Shown here: piece after piece, positions 1-11,699 of the stretch
Position numbering within the stretch: the stretch's first letter is position 1
Layout: each line of letters opens with the position of its first letter
Source: Aplectana chamaeleonis
Taxonomy: Eukaryota; Nematoda; Chromadorea; Rhabditida; Cosmocercidae
Length of the DNA: 64,000 bases
NCBI GenBank assembly: GCA_029168955.1
Contig: JAPDOI010000434.1
Location: forward strand, 248,001 to 312,000
Reading direction: 5' to 3'
The notes under the pieces: generated by a model
Seen by the model: the letters and a program-made list of their open reading frames with translations, nothing else
What the model was told of the DNA's origin: nothing
Database searches by the model: none
Position numbers and translations under genes: made by a program

Positions 1-170
1 TGGTAACCGATGGGCGGGGCTCTGGTCGCCTGCGCCCTTTGCGTCTCTGCCTGCTCTAGAAAGTTCCTCACCGTACTGGCACGCCGCCAGGCCCCGGTGT
101 CTATGCACTCTGCCGCCCCTGCACAGGGGATGACGTCAGCAAGGAATAAGTCGGACGAAAGTCACGACAC
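1..170 (-). repeat. 170-bp dispersed repeat, copy 1 (cut by window start)
   Basis: This stretch is the reverse complement of 19495-19664, with no length difference and only scattered substitutions. The shared part ends sharply at GTCACGACAC (161-170), so that is one true border of the repeat; the other border lies left of the window. An open frame runs through both copies, but I recognise no domain and treat it as chance. The family is unknown; it could be the edge of an LTR or of a DNA element. Confidence 0.7.
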
Positions 171-517
171 CCTGAACGCTTCGCGCAAAAGCGATAAGGT
201 CCACTATTTTTGTGTTGGCCCGTTTGATTGTTTGTTTCAGGCTGATGTGCGAGACAGCTACCGTGAAGTGGTCAACGAAGGAGGTTCGGCTGGGGTAGAG
301 CATTTACCACTCAAGTGCTGCCGTCGCCAACCCTTGCTGCCTGCAAGTGGCAGCAGCTCGGCTCGGGGACAGTTGCTGCGACGATGCGGCGGCAGCCACT
401 GCCAGGGTCAGGCAGAGCGGTGGTCCGGGTCGTCCTGAACAAGTCCCCCCTGAGAAGGACATTTTTTCGGCTAAAAACGACCCTCTAGGAAGGGTGAAAA
501 AATTGATAGACTTTACT
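171..517. other. Unassigned spacer
   Basis: The stretch between the 170-bp repeat and the 498-bp tandem duplication has moderate GC and a few short open frames without recognisable motifs. I see no RNA gene or element boundary here. Confidence 0.5.
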
Positions 518-1480
518 GACTCGTTTCATTTTGGAGTTTTTTTTTTCAATTTTTGGGGCCTCACCATTCCAAAGTGGATGAATAGCGTTCCATGCGCTGC
601 CAATATTCAAAAAATTCAGTCAGGTGGAAAGCTGAAAAGCATATCAGAAACCGGTAAAATTTTCGCCCTCCGTTTTTGGCCATGGTGGTCCGGTGGGGCT
701 TTTGGACCACCGTGGGACCACCGCACCTTTGAGCGGCCATAACTTGGCTCGAAATCGATTTCATGAGCTCATCTCCGGACGTTAACATTTTCCAACATCT
801 GTCTACAGTTTCTATCCTTCCACTAGGTCATGTATTTAGACGACCTTTTTCGATTTTTGGGTCGATTTTTCAGTGCGGAGGGGGGTAGGTGAAGTTCAGT
901 TTTTGAAAAAAAGTTATTTTTTCACCTATCTAGAAATGAAAACTTGGAACATTTCCAGTCGATTGGTACCCACGTTCCTGGTACTTTTTTTGAAACTGAC
1001 ATACTGCCATTTCCAGACTCGTTTCATTTTGGAGGTTTTTTTTTCAATTTTTGGGGCCTCACCATTCCAAAGTGGATGAATAGCGTTCCACGCGCTGCCA
1101 ATATTCAAAAAATTCAGTCAGGTGGAAAGCTGAAAAGCATATCAGAAACCGGGAAAATCTTCGCTCTCCGTTTTTGGCCACGGTGGTCCGGTGAAGCTTT
1201 TGAACCACCGTGGGACCACCACACATTTGACCGGCCATAACTCGGCGCAAAATCGATTTCATGAGCTCATCTACGGACGCTAACATTTTCTAAAATCTGT
1301 CTACAGTTTCCACTCTTTCACTAGGTCACGTATCTAGACGACCCTTTTTCGAAAAAAAAAGTTACTTTTTCACCCATCTAGAAATTATTTTTGTAACATT
1401 CGCAGTCGATTGGTACCTTATGGGTACTTTTTTCTTGAACTGACATTCCGCCATTTCCAGACCGCTTCCTTTCGGCTTGC
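518..1480. repeat. 498-bp tandem duplication (two units)
   Basis: The unit starting GACTCGTTTCATT at 518 is repeated in direct orientation at 1016, giving a period of 498 bp. The first about 330 bp of each unit are nearly identical, and the second unit's tail (to about 1480) is more diverged. Each unit holds a short internal palindrome around GGTGGTCC...GGACCACC (about 685-715 and 1185-1215). A similar GGTCCCACGGTGGTCC motif occurs at 7040. No coding function is supported; short open frames on both strands are shadows of the duplication. Confidence 0.8.
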
Positions 1481-1784
1481 GCGATTTTGAACTTGTTTCG
1501 AATCTTCGAGTGCTAAGGTATTAAATGATGATGGAGATGTTGTGCTATCTTCCTAAAGTTTCGGAGCGAGAAATGGCATTCGTGTGTTATTTTTCGGAAT
1601 ATTTTTCCTCCTCTGAGAGCTTGAGCACCCAAAGGTTTGGGGTGTTATGTGAACCAAACGAAGCAAAGCTCTAGATGATTCAGCTACAGTCCTATTTTCG
1701 GGACCGACTCCGAATTTCTGGTCACGGTCTGCCCCAGAATACGAATGAAGAGCTTCGATCTGATGCAGAAAATATTTTTTTCAG

Positions 1785-2690
1785 ACCTTATGCAAAGGGT
1801 GCAAAAAAGGAAGTGGAAACAGTATGAGGACATTCACACAATGAGAGCTCAATTGCTGAAGCTTGCGACAACTTTTTAGGGCCTAACAGAGATAGACGAG
1901 ATAGAGAATTCGCACAGCACATGAAGTTTGATTTGCTCAAATATTCAATGAGAAACAACCTCCCCTTTCCTCTGTTGACCGACGGCATTACCGACACCGA
2001 TCGCAAATGGATTGTGTTTCTGATAAGGTTTATCTCACCCTCCTACACACCCGTAACTTTCCACTTCTCTTTAGTAGAAAAGGAAAGCGAAAGTCCGAAG
2101 ACATCGTCGACGCATTCAGGAATTTTCTAATTGAGGAGGATTCATGGGCAGACATGCAGAATGGTATTTCTCACAAGCCCTTCGCGTTCGCCATAAGAAA
2201 GGTGATGGCCCCGTCTACCGACGGTGCATCTGTGATGACAGAGCATATAAACGGCATTCATGCAAGACTTCAGCGCACAGTTGATGACCAGACAACACTC
2301 GATGGAAATATGAGAGCAGGTGCGAACCAAACATGATTAAAAGAAATTTTAGGTATCTAAATATGTTTTGTTTTAGATTTCTTCTCAGCGTCTACGCAGC
2401 ACATAGACTGAATTCCGTCGTAACTGCTATGAACAACTACGCGTATCGACTCGCTCAGGTACAAATAAACTTTTCGTACCTCAAAATGGGGGCGGTACAT
2501 CGGGTCCGCTGGTCGGCCAGCGTGCTGCAAGCGCTAGCAAAGATCCTACGCAACTACCCGTTTTGATGGGGAGCCTTCAAGCCTTGGCGAACGGAGATAC
2601 AACTGAAAGTATCACATCAAGAGCTCTGGCTGCTGTGTGGACGGGCGCACGTTTCCAGTTCTTGACCACGTTAGCCACACACTATTCCAG
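1785..2690 (+). pseudogene. Degenerate hAT-like (ZMYM/DUF4371-type) transposase remnant
   Basis: Several pieces in order resemble the hAT-derived transposase family found in ZMYM and ZNF862-like proteins. They are LLTDGITDTDRK (near 1970), STDGASVMTEHINGIHARL (near 2215), the helix AAHRLNSVVTAMNNYAY (near 2400), the RW motif in HRVRWSASVLQALAKILRNYP (near 2500, frame open to 2566), and LQALANGDTTE...LAAVWTGARFQFLTTLA (2570-2670). Known members of this family place these blocks in the same order, within the split RNase H-like fold. The pieces lie in different frames. A plausible acceptor (TTTTTTCAG, ends 1784) and a 57-nt intron (2320-2376, GT...TTTTAG) suggest remains of a spliced gene. The N-terminal zinc finger and C-terminal dimerisation region are not seen. 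It could be a dead transposase or a decayed domesticated gene. Confidence 0.55.
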
Positions 2691-2741
2691 CTGACATTAT
2701 TTTCACAGGAACTACAATAAGAAGGTCTCATAGTATAATAT

Positions 2742-3606
2742 GTGCCTCGCTGGTGCTATTTCGACCACATGAGGGGAGACAAGCGCGGCGAAATGGCGAA
2801 TGCTGCACAAGGATTATTGAGAGAAAACAACGTTTCGAAAAGGAAGAATCCCTTGAGCTTAAGATACGAAAGTGTGAGCACAGAGTTTCTCGATCAGTAC
2901 TACACCCCTTTTGAAGGCCCCATTTCTGAATACCTGCTGTGGTATGACGCTAAGACATTTAAGGGCCCTAGTGGACCGACGTCGCAAAGCCATGAAACGC
3001 TCTCAGTTTCGGAGTCCCAAAACATAAAGCCAGAAAAACAGATGAGGAGTCACTCTCCATCAGAGACCAAGGCAACGCTTATTGTTACACCGAATACATT
3101 ACCTTTGACATCGATGCTCTTAGCCATCGAGCCTCGGGTAAAGTGTATAACGAAGGGACATCTGTTGCTCTGGTTAGCACCCACATCACTGAGATCTACT
3201 CCAGCTGTGCCAATCAGATTCGAAGGTATATATTCCCAGGAGACGAGGCTAGCGCAGGAAGCAGAAGGACTTTACCTATTCTTTGGGTCGTCACATACTG
3301 CTGGATATGATACAATGTGAAATAGCGAGTTTCGAAAACTCCGAAATGTATATACCTACAAACCCCAAGTTCAATACCAGAGGTTGGCCCAAATATATAG
3401 ACAACGCGAACAAGATACAGATCACAGTACGCCTAGATTCGATTACGAGCTTAATCGCCCTACTTCAAAAGTACTTCGCTATACAGGATGCGATGCCATC
3501 GTGCGAAACCTACGCTACCATTGCCAGTTCTGCACAAAGTTTGCAGTCGTGGCCCAACGAGTTCCAAAGCAATAAAACAGTCTTCACTTCTATCGGGTTT
3601 AGTTAG
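2742..3606 (+). other. Unrecognised open frames between hAT remnant and RTE
   Basis: Two overlapping open frames (2742-3320, 192 codons; 3283-3606, 107 codons) follow the hAT-like remnant on the same strand. Neither shows a motif I can name, and codon use is unremarkable. They might be the distal part of the same decayed gene, since the spacing would fit, but no C-terminal hAT dimerisation motif is visible. They may equally be chance open frames. Confidence 0.25.
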
Positions 3607-3679
3607 AATACCCCGAAGCAATGTCTTCTCCGAATGTTGTAGTCGAGATAATGCTGAGCTAGTACACGGTTGAAAGTAT

Positions 3680-6600
3680 CCCGCACATTGCATAAAGGTG
3701 TCGCCGTCCGGCACACTAAGGCCTCTGGTCCATAACACCTTAGGATCCGTACCTAGGGAGTCATGGAGTCTTTGGCCACAAGCCACAATTTCGCCACCCT
3801 GAACTGTCGATCGCTGTCGAGTGATATCCAAAAAACTGCGCTATCCAGACTTCTGAGCTATTTCCATGCACCGTTTGCTGCTTTGCAGGAAACCCGCCTC
3901 AAGGATAGACCCGTCATCAGCGTCGGAGAGTACACCATCTACTGCGGTAACGCTGACGATAGGAGAGTGGGAGGCTGTGCAATAGCTGTAAGGAAGGATT
4001 TCAATGGTATGGTCAAGGAGTTCGGCTCAACGTCGTGTCGGAATGCATTCGTACGACTGCGGGATCACAGAGGATTCAATCTGTGGATAGTGAGTGCTCA
4101 TGCGCCCACTGAAACCGCCGAAGACAATTCGAAGGATGCGTTTTATGAGGAACTCAATACGTTGCTGGCCAGGATACCTTGTCAACATGCTGTTGTCGTG
4201 GGGATTGACGCAAATGCGAAGATGGGACTTGATCAGGAATCCGAAGTACTCGGTAAATGGTTCTACCCAGTGGAGCAAACATCGGACAATGGCTACCGCC
4301 TTGTCGACATTTGTGAACGCAGTGGTCTGATTATTGCATCGACATTCAAGAGGAATCATCGCCGCCATCAGCTTACGTGGCAGGGACCAACCCGGCTATC
4401 TCCAGAAGAGCAGCGGAAGCGGAAGATGACAACTTTGAAACTACAGCTTGACTATGTCCTGACGAGGAATATTCCAGTATCGGACATTCGAAGATCTAGA
4501 GCTGTGTGGGATGTCGCATTCGATTCGGATCACCGTCCTGTTCTGTTGAACTTCACTGCGAGGATTCATAAGAGGAAGCGAGGGGCTCAGCCTCTCCAGA
4601 GGATTGACATGACAAGTCTCAGAGATGAAGAGTGCAGAAGGAATTTCCGACAACGCGTTTCTATTCACATCGGAGTACGGACTAAGAAGAAACTTTGCGA
4701 CGCGGATTCTTTTGTCAAATGCATCCAGGACGCTTCGAAAGAGGCACTCCCGGTTGTACAGCCTAAGAAGAAGTTCGCCTACGTCTCAGAAGAAACAACA
4801 TCTACCTACAACAGAGTATGTGCTCTCCGAACTGCAGGAAACTTCGTGGAGGAGAAGCGTCTGAGGAGGAAGTTGCGTCGGCAGCTTCAAAGTGACCGCG
4901 AACGAGAGTGGACGTGTAGAGCTAAGGAGTTCGAGAAGGCTTGGGAGGAGAAGAATCCGAGGAAAGCCTACACGTTGCTGCGACAGTATAGCGGGAAGAT
5001 GAAGAGATGTTCTCCTGTCTTGAACACTACCAATGGAGTTGCAGTTGGTGATGCGACGCTGCCAATATGGAAGGATTACTTAAGTTCACTACTGAATCGT
5101 CCAGCGCCATCAGTACCTGAGCTCCCGCATGTTCAGAGAGCACATTACGATGTCAGTGAGGAACCGCCGACTGAGTCTGAAGTTTTGGATTGTGTCCGGA
5201 AAATGAAGAATGGAAAGGCAGGTGGAGATGACAACATCACTGCTGAAATGCTGAAAGCTCTTCCTCCGTCTGGGATTCGTGAAATGACCAACACCATCCG
5301 TGCCATATGGATGAGCGAAAGGATACCCGATTCGTGGAGACATGCGATCATCGTACCTCTTCACAAGAAGCTATCCGTCACGGATCCTAAGAACTACAGA
5401 GGAATCTGTCTACTTCGTGTCATGTACAAGGTTTTAGAACGTATCATTCTCGAGCGACTTATCAAACATCGTGAAGGAACGACCAGAGATGAGCAAGCCG
5501 GTTTTCGACCTGGAAGATCGACCATCGGCCAAGTGTTCGTCGTGAGAAGAGTAATTGAATCGTGGCAGCGGTTTTCGAAGCCATTACAGCTTGCTTTTTT
5601 GGACTTTGAAGCCGCGTTCGACTCTCCTCATCGTGATCGATTGCTCAATGCTCTGCGAGCAGATGGAGTCCCGGAAAAGTATGTTCGGTTAATCGAGGAC
5701 ATGAACAAAGGAACAACAGCAGCAGTTCGTACACCTGTCGGATTTACGTCAGCTTTCGAGGTGAAAACAGGAGTAAGGCAAGGAGCCGTTGCAGGACCTT
5801 TTCTTTCAACTTCGCCGTTGATGACATCATGCGTAGAGTTGCAGAACAGTTTCCTGCGGATGTGATCCTAACACCATCAGGACGCTCCCTTGTCGACCTG
5901 GAGTACGCCGACGACATTGTGTTATTCGCTGAAAACAACGCAAAACTGCAAAGGATTGTGAACCTCGTTTCGAAGTATGCCGCAGCCTATGGACTTCGTC
6001 TTCGTCCCGACAAATGCAAGCAGATGTGGGTCTCTCAGAGGCCTTCAACTGGAGTTTGTGTGGACGGACAACGTATCGAACTGGTGGACGATTTCTGTTA
6101 TTTGGGCTGTTTGCTGAAGAACGATGGTAGTTATGCAGCGGATATTCGACAACGATGTGCGAAAGCTACGTCTGCATTCAATTCTCTAACCAAGTGTTTG
6201 TGGTCTACCACCATCGCGAAGGAAGTCAAGTTGCGCGTCTACCTATCCGCTATTCGCCCTATCATGATGTACGGATCGGAGACGTGGGCAGCACCGAAAA
6301 CGCAGATGGAAAGGTTGGATTGCACGGAGAGGAAGCTTTTAGGCGTTTGCTTGATCTTTCTGGCCGCGTGTATGCCATAAGGAAGACCTTTACAAGGAAA
6401 TCGACGCAGTACATCAACGCTTGACACGAGGGAGGTGCCAGCATCTCCTAACGCCATCTCAAGCAGCAATGGAAAGTCGACTTCGACTGCTCGGGCATAT
6501 ACTAAGAAGAACGCCGGATCGTCTCGTACAACACGCTTTAAAAATGCTTCCAAATCCTGTCTGGAAACGGCCACCTGGGCGTAGGCGAAAGTTCTGGACG

Positions 6601-6830
6601 GATGTGGTTAAAGAGGATTTAAAGTCACTCGGCATCGAAAGACAGTTCAGGCGCGATGTTTCGTTTCGCAGGAAATGGAATAGTGACAGCTGGATGGAAT
6701 GTGTTCAAATTGTGGCTGAAGACCGTGAAAAATGGACACGGCTGACTACTAGGACGGCACACCTCGGTGAAGATGCGGAATGACCGCGTCAGGCGAAAGC
6801 CAACCGATTAAGTCAAGTAAGTCAAGTACA
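3680..6830 (+). mobile_element. RTE-clade non-LTR retrotransposon, near full length
   Basis: The element has a short 5' leader, an endonuclease-RT coding region (3763-6783) and a very short 3' tail made of repeated AAGTCAAGT-type words (about 6805-6830). This layout is that of RTE-1-type LINEs: no separate ORF1, an apurinic endonuclease fused to RT, and a short microsatellite-like 3' end. A 5'-truncated relative ends with the same tail at 36798-36968. Two frameshifts make this copy inactive. Target-site duplications could not be placed with confidence. Confidence 0.85.
3763..6783 (+). pseudogene. RTE endonuclease-reverse transcriptase, two frameshifts
   Basis: The polyprotein would nick target DNA and copy the element RNA at the nick. 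The N-terminal apurinic-like endonuclease (3775-4560) shows LNCRSLSS, LQETRL, SAHAPT, GIDANAKMG, LDYVL and the catalytic SDHRPVLLNF. A basic linker leads to RT with NYRGICLL, DEQAGFRPGRST, the first catalytic Asp in AFLDFEAAFDS and GVRQGAVAGPF. After a one-base frameshift near 5805 the reading goes on with YADDIVLF (codons near 5903-5914) and the thumb region. A second frameshift near 6340 leads to the C-terminal zinc-free tail ending at 6781-6783. The ATG at 3763 is chosen because the endonuclease begins a few codons later. About 1,000 codons in all, the usual size for RTE. Apart from the frameshifts the catalytic residues are present. Confidence 0.85.
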
Positions 6831-6839
6831 CGGTTGATG

Positions 6840-7568
6840 ATTTACTCTATTTTTTATTTGGAAACTGCTCTTGTTCCATCAATAATGTTGACCATTCCAT
6901 GGTAAATAATCATGGTCCCAAATAATTTTACCTCAAGATTCAATTTTTCAGCGATACAGACATTATTTTAGATGGGTCAAAAAAATAACGACCCCACCCA
7001 AAAATTTAAAGTTTTCTCAAGAAAATAGCGACCCCCCCTCGGTCCCACGGTGGTCCGCGAACCACCGTGAGCTTGACCCTGGTCACTGCTATAGCATAGG
7101 GAACGGGAGTAGAAACCCCTTGATAACTGTGTGTCGTTTTGCTAGCAGGTATCCGCCCCCCGGTACGGCCGTGTCGGGGTACCGGGGAATCCACAGGCCC
7201 TGCTCGCAGCTTTGCATGTAACTTGACCGCATCACTCGGTCCGCAAATGCTTCATGGTCCTGCAGTAGCTGCTGTCTTGTAAACACTCAATCTATATTTA
7301 TTCCTCTGCACATATTCTATCCAACTCGGTGCGCCCCACAACATCTCGCCATCAACCCCCAACATCACGCATTTGCATCTTTGTCCCTCGTAGTATTTCG
7401 CATTTTGCATATTTGTCTGTCTATGCGCTGGGTGGGCCATCCTCGTTTTGTTGCCGCGTAGGCCGCCGTTGGGAGCTCTCGGCCAAGGGCTACCCCTCGG
7501 CATGGATGCATAAATAACAGTACATTTCAGATTTGGATTTTGATTGACTAACTGCAACGTTTCCTGCA
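6840..7568. other. Spacer / expected 5' end of the BEL/Pao element
   Basis: This interval lies between the RTE tail and the first Pao gag codon, where a 5' LTR and primer-binding site would be expected. I could not match any of it to sequence downstream of the element (13256-13760), so no 5' LTR is recognised. A hairpin-prone GGTCCC...GGTGGTCC motif near 7040 resembles the 518-1480 tandem repeat. Confidence 0.4.
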
Positions 7569-9060
7569 ATGTCAACGATAAGAGCGTGCAAGGCAAACCT
7601 CACCGAAGCGCTCACAGCGCTCCAGGTAGCTAGAGGTAAGGTAGATCAGGATCTTCTACATCCGTTGGTTGCCTCTCGTTGTACCATTGACACGCACCAG
7701 CTTCTTGACGCACGTCTCGGAGCCCTTCGGTCGCATATGTCAGAAATAGGATCTTGTCTGCAATCCATTTTGGAGCGTCAGCGAGCGTTCCGCAGTTTTC
7801 TAGGCGATAATCCTACTTCAGGCGATGGTCAAAATCAATACGTCGCCTACATGGAGGAAAATAACGTCGAAGCGATCTTAAACGACGCAGAAAATCTGCT
7901 AGCTACGCTTGACAGCAACAAGTCGGACACGGAGATGCCCCTCCAACGCATCTCGATTCTTACCGTGTCTGCTCCTACTCACGACGACGCCAGTAGCTCA
8001 ACTGCGGAGCACACCGCAGACGCAAACCACGCAAGCGCATTTATTTAGGTCGTCAGACAGTCAGTCCGATCGCAAAATCCACCACCGGCACCTTTTGGCC
8101 TCCAAGGGACGGGATTCCGAGCGCGCCCTGCCTGCTAATGCGCCGGTTGAACCAGCCATTCAGGTGGGGAAACTGACGCTGGAACTCTTCCATGAGGACA
8201 TAAATCAATTTCGCCGGTTCTGGACTGCCTTTAAACTCACCGTCCATGACAATGCCTCAAGGGCACCGGGACTCAAGTTTTTATACCTCCAAAGTCTCTT
8301 AAAAGGTGACGCGCAGACTGTGTTACACGACCTCTGTCCAGGCGAATGTAACTACCATCATCTGGTGCAGACGCTCAAGAAGCGGTAAGATCGCCCTCAC
8401 TGGCATCGCGCCATGCTTCACAAGCAGCTGCAACAGTTACCGCAGAGACTCCACGACTTCGAGTTTCAGAGTGGGAAGGATTTCGATCTGTACCGGATCA
8501 TGCAGCAGTTGTACAATATTACAGCATCCAAGGAGAAGTACGAAGACTCTACCACCTTAAGAGACAGTTACTCGGTCAATACGCACTCTCGCGAGCGGAG
8601 TCCAAATCGTTCCCTTTCGTCACAAGATCGCCAGGATCTAATTCCGGCTCGCAAAGATGCTGTTTTGGCGACTCATCGAGTCACAGCACCTCCAGGGCAA
8701 GGTAAACCTACCGGTTTCAGCCCGCCACAATTTGATTCACGCGCTAAAACTGTGCTGGAAATGTTTGCGATCCGGTCATTATACTTCCAGGTGCTCATAT
8801 CCTGATTGTCGGCAATGCGGAGGAGATCATCATGTACTCCTCTGCATGAACCGTTCACGCAGGGACAGCCACGATCGTGATCGATCGCACAGGAGCGGTT
8901 CTCGCTCTCGCCAGGACAGTCGCCATTGTTATCGATCCGCCCTGGATCGTTTTCCCTCCCGCAGTCCCTCACGGGATAGCAGGAGGTCGATGAGCTCGCC
9001 TCATCATGGTCGTTCAAGGTCCGATTCACGGGTCGACATCATTGAGGCAGGTTTGATAAT
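7569..9060 (+). pseudogene. BEL/Pao gag (nucleocapsid), broken
   Basis: The gag forms the virus-like particle and binds element RNA. The N-terminal helical part is 7569-8048. After a frame change the DUF1759-like capsid block appears, with LELFHEDINQFRRFWTAFKL and FLYLQSLLKGDAQ (about 8170-8320). This frame stops at TAA 8386-8388 and stays open to about 8750. A zinc knuckle follows in another frame (about 8735-8840): CWKCLRSGHYTSRC then CRQCGGDHHVLLC, the paired CCHC/CCHC pattern of Pao gags. An Arg/Ser-rich tail follows. At least two frameshifts and one stop disable it. Confidence 0.8.
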
Positions 9061-9075
9061 TCTCGTTCGCCGTCT

Positions 9076-9480
9076 ATGCATAACTATTCATCTTCTTCTA
9101 GCCATGTTTCTATTCGTTCTCCCGTAAGGGATCGTTCGCACACTAGATCGCCTAGCCGCTATTCGCATTTTCAGCATCAGGCTTCCGAGTCCGACTACGA
9201 GGATGATCAAATCACACACTTGTACCAGGCTCGCAGCACGCATTCGTGTAAAGACAGGTCATCGTTTATGTTGGTTTACGCCAACGCTTACGCATGCACC
9301 CCAGGAACGTACGAGATGCTTCTCTTACTTCTCGACCCCGGGACGCAAACAAGCTTCATTACTAATGCTGCCGCACAACGCCTTGGTCTATCTGTTTCAG
9401 ACGTTTAGTCGCGCACATTCATCGGAATTGGCGGAAAGGGGACCACGGAAGACTCTGGAACCGTCAAAGTGACGTTGGTA
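9076..9480 (+). pseudogene. BEL/Pao aspartic protease with DPG active-site motif and stop codon
   Basis: The protease would cleave the Gag-Pol polyprotein. The visible active-site loop is LLLLDPGTQTSFITNAAAQ (about 9322-9378), where retroelement proteases normally have DSG or DTG; here the middle residue is Pro (codon CCC). An in-frame TAG at 9406-9408 interrupts the domain, after which the same frame reads SRTFIGIGGKGTTEDSGTVK, a typical second half of a DUF1758 protease. The reading frame then continues into RT without another shift until about 10600. Confidence 0.7.
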
Positions 9481-11650
9481 GATCTTCTGAGGGGGGGGGA
9501 GGAACTCGACCTTACACTTCCGACAAAGGACACTATCACAGTTGCGCAAAGAACACCGCATTTAGCCAAAGAGAACACAGATTTCATCCGGCAACAACAC
9601 CACGGAATGCCGTCCTGCCATGGACAAGATCTGGTTGTGCCAGACATTCTCATCGACATCGATAATTTTCGGAATGTCGTTTCACCGGCAAACTCCATCT
9701 GCTTGCTATCTGGAATGGTTCTCACCCATATCAGGTTCGGCGCAATCGTATCTGGCAATTTGGTTTTTTCGCTCAGGCTATCAAAAAGCCCAGAAGCCGA
9801 CAATGGAATCTACGCAGAATTCGGTGATGACGAAGATGCCGTCAGGCGTCTGTGGACACTTGACCCTCTAGGCATCACCGACAACCACGATCCTCAAGCG
9901 GACGATGAACTTGAGAATCGCATCATTCAACACTTCAGCAATACTTTGGAATTCAAAGTCGACATTTTATATGTACAATTTCCATGGAAAACTTCTCATC
10001 CGAAGTTACAGGACAACAAACAAGTCGCATTTTGCCGTCTCTACAAGCAGTGCGAAAGGCTCAGTCAAAATCATCTGGCGTGGGCTCAATACTCGAAGGC
10101 GATTGACGATCATTTGGCCGCAGGATTCATCGAGGAAGTCGTTGAAAACGTGTTCGACAACCATCGCGTATACTACATCCCGCATCAAGCCGTTTACGAA
10201 GAGACGTCCTCCACGACCAAGCTTCGTGTGGTCTTTGATGCCTCTTCTAAGGCACGTGGAGCAGTCATTCTCATTGACTGCATCCGCCAAGGACTGACGC
10301 TCCTACCGGAACTTGCTGGGATTCTGATCCGCGCATGTCTACATCATCATATCCTCATCGCGGATGTCGAGAAGGCATTTCACCAAATACGCCTTCAAAT
10401 ATTGGAAAGAGACGCGACTCGTTTTTTGTGGCTGAAGGACCCCACACTTCCACCTTCTAATAAAAATCTACGCATTTTCAGGTTCACTCACATCCCTTTT
10501 GGCATAAATGCTTCACCCTTCTTACTCACAGCTTCAATACAAGTCTATCTTCGACGTCAGAAGTCACCGCTCTCTGAAGAGATCGAGCGGCTACAAAAGA
10601 AGAAGCGATTAGCAAGTACCACGCCGCGAAATCATTATTTTCGTCGATGCACATGAACCTTCGGGAGTTCATGTGTGATTCAAGATCTGTTAACGACGCT
10701 ATCGAGGCAAAGGATCGTATCCTGGATGCTAACCATGCTTCACTGTTGGGAATCCGATGGAATTATCGCAGAGATACGCTCTCAATACCTATCAAAACTT
10801 TACTGGTTCAGGTTAAAACCAAGCGCACAGCTTTACGTGCCTTGGCGTCAACTTACGATCCCCTTGGTCTACTTGTGCCATTCTTGGCCCCACTCGAAAT
10901 CTACATTCAAGACCTATGGAGCAAGCAATTGGCATGGGACGATCCGTTGAATCAGGAAGATCTCGAGAAATGGTCACAGTTGCTAGCTAACCTGCAACAT
11001 CCGGTACCAAGCATATCTCGCGCAGTGTTTCCTAACATTCCGGCTTCCGCTCAGTATGAGCTTTGCGTCTTTGGAGACGCTTCCAAACGTCTTTACGCTT
11101 GTTGTGCATATTTATTATGTCGGACGTCGTCTGCAATACATTCTGGTCTGGTTATGGCAAAGTCACATCTCAACGACGTTAAGCCAGTTACCATACCCCG
11201 CGCAGAATTATTAGCGACGTTAATAAGCGTACGCCTCGCACAGTACCTGCAGAAGCAGCTAAATCTGCAACTCACCGCAACTCACCGCAATTCACAGACT
11301 CCTTAATCACGTTGCATTGGATCCATTCGATTCGAACGTGCAAGACCTTCGTCCAAAACAGAGTCACCGAGATCCGCAACGCTGTTTCGGGCTTCAAGAA
11401 TCAAGGAATCAACACCAAATTCTACTATGTTGCGTCAAAGAACAATCACGCAGACTGCGCTACACGCGGTCTAGCGAGGAAGAACGCTAATGGACATATT
11501 TGGTGGACTGGTTCAGCGTTCCTGTGCTTTACGCAGGAACAATGGCCAAATCAACACCTAGATTTCACGATTCCATCTGAAAACTGTGATCAAGTCGAGA
11601 CGGAGTTCAAGGAGGTAATATCATCTCCTCAGGTGAGTTTGTATCTATAA
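9481..11650 (+). pseudogene. BEL/Pao reverse transcriptase and RNase H, catalytic YxDD segment missing
   Basis: The linker holds LWTLDPLGI and the RT follows. Visible are TTKLRVVFDASSKA (10213-10260), the first catalytic Asp in IADVEKAFHQIRLQ (10357-10400) and FRFTHIPFGINASPFLL (10480-10535). Straight after this, SEEIERLQKKK (about 10570-10605) takes the place where the YVDD loop should be, so the second catalytic motif appears deleted. A frame change near 10605 leads to KYHAAKSLFSSMHMNLREF and the thumb (10610-10800). The RNase H-like region shows CVFGDASKRLYACCAYL and IPRAELLATL (11065-11220). A connecting segment in a third frame (11312-11650) has IKNA/RxxADxATRG-like residues (NNHADCATRG). 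Reverse transcription by this copy is not possible. Confidence 0.75.
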
Positions 11651-11699
11651 TACCGTTTGCTGTTACCAATCGGTACCGTAAGCTTGTTAACATCACTGT

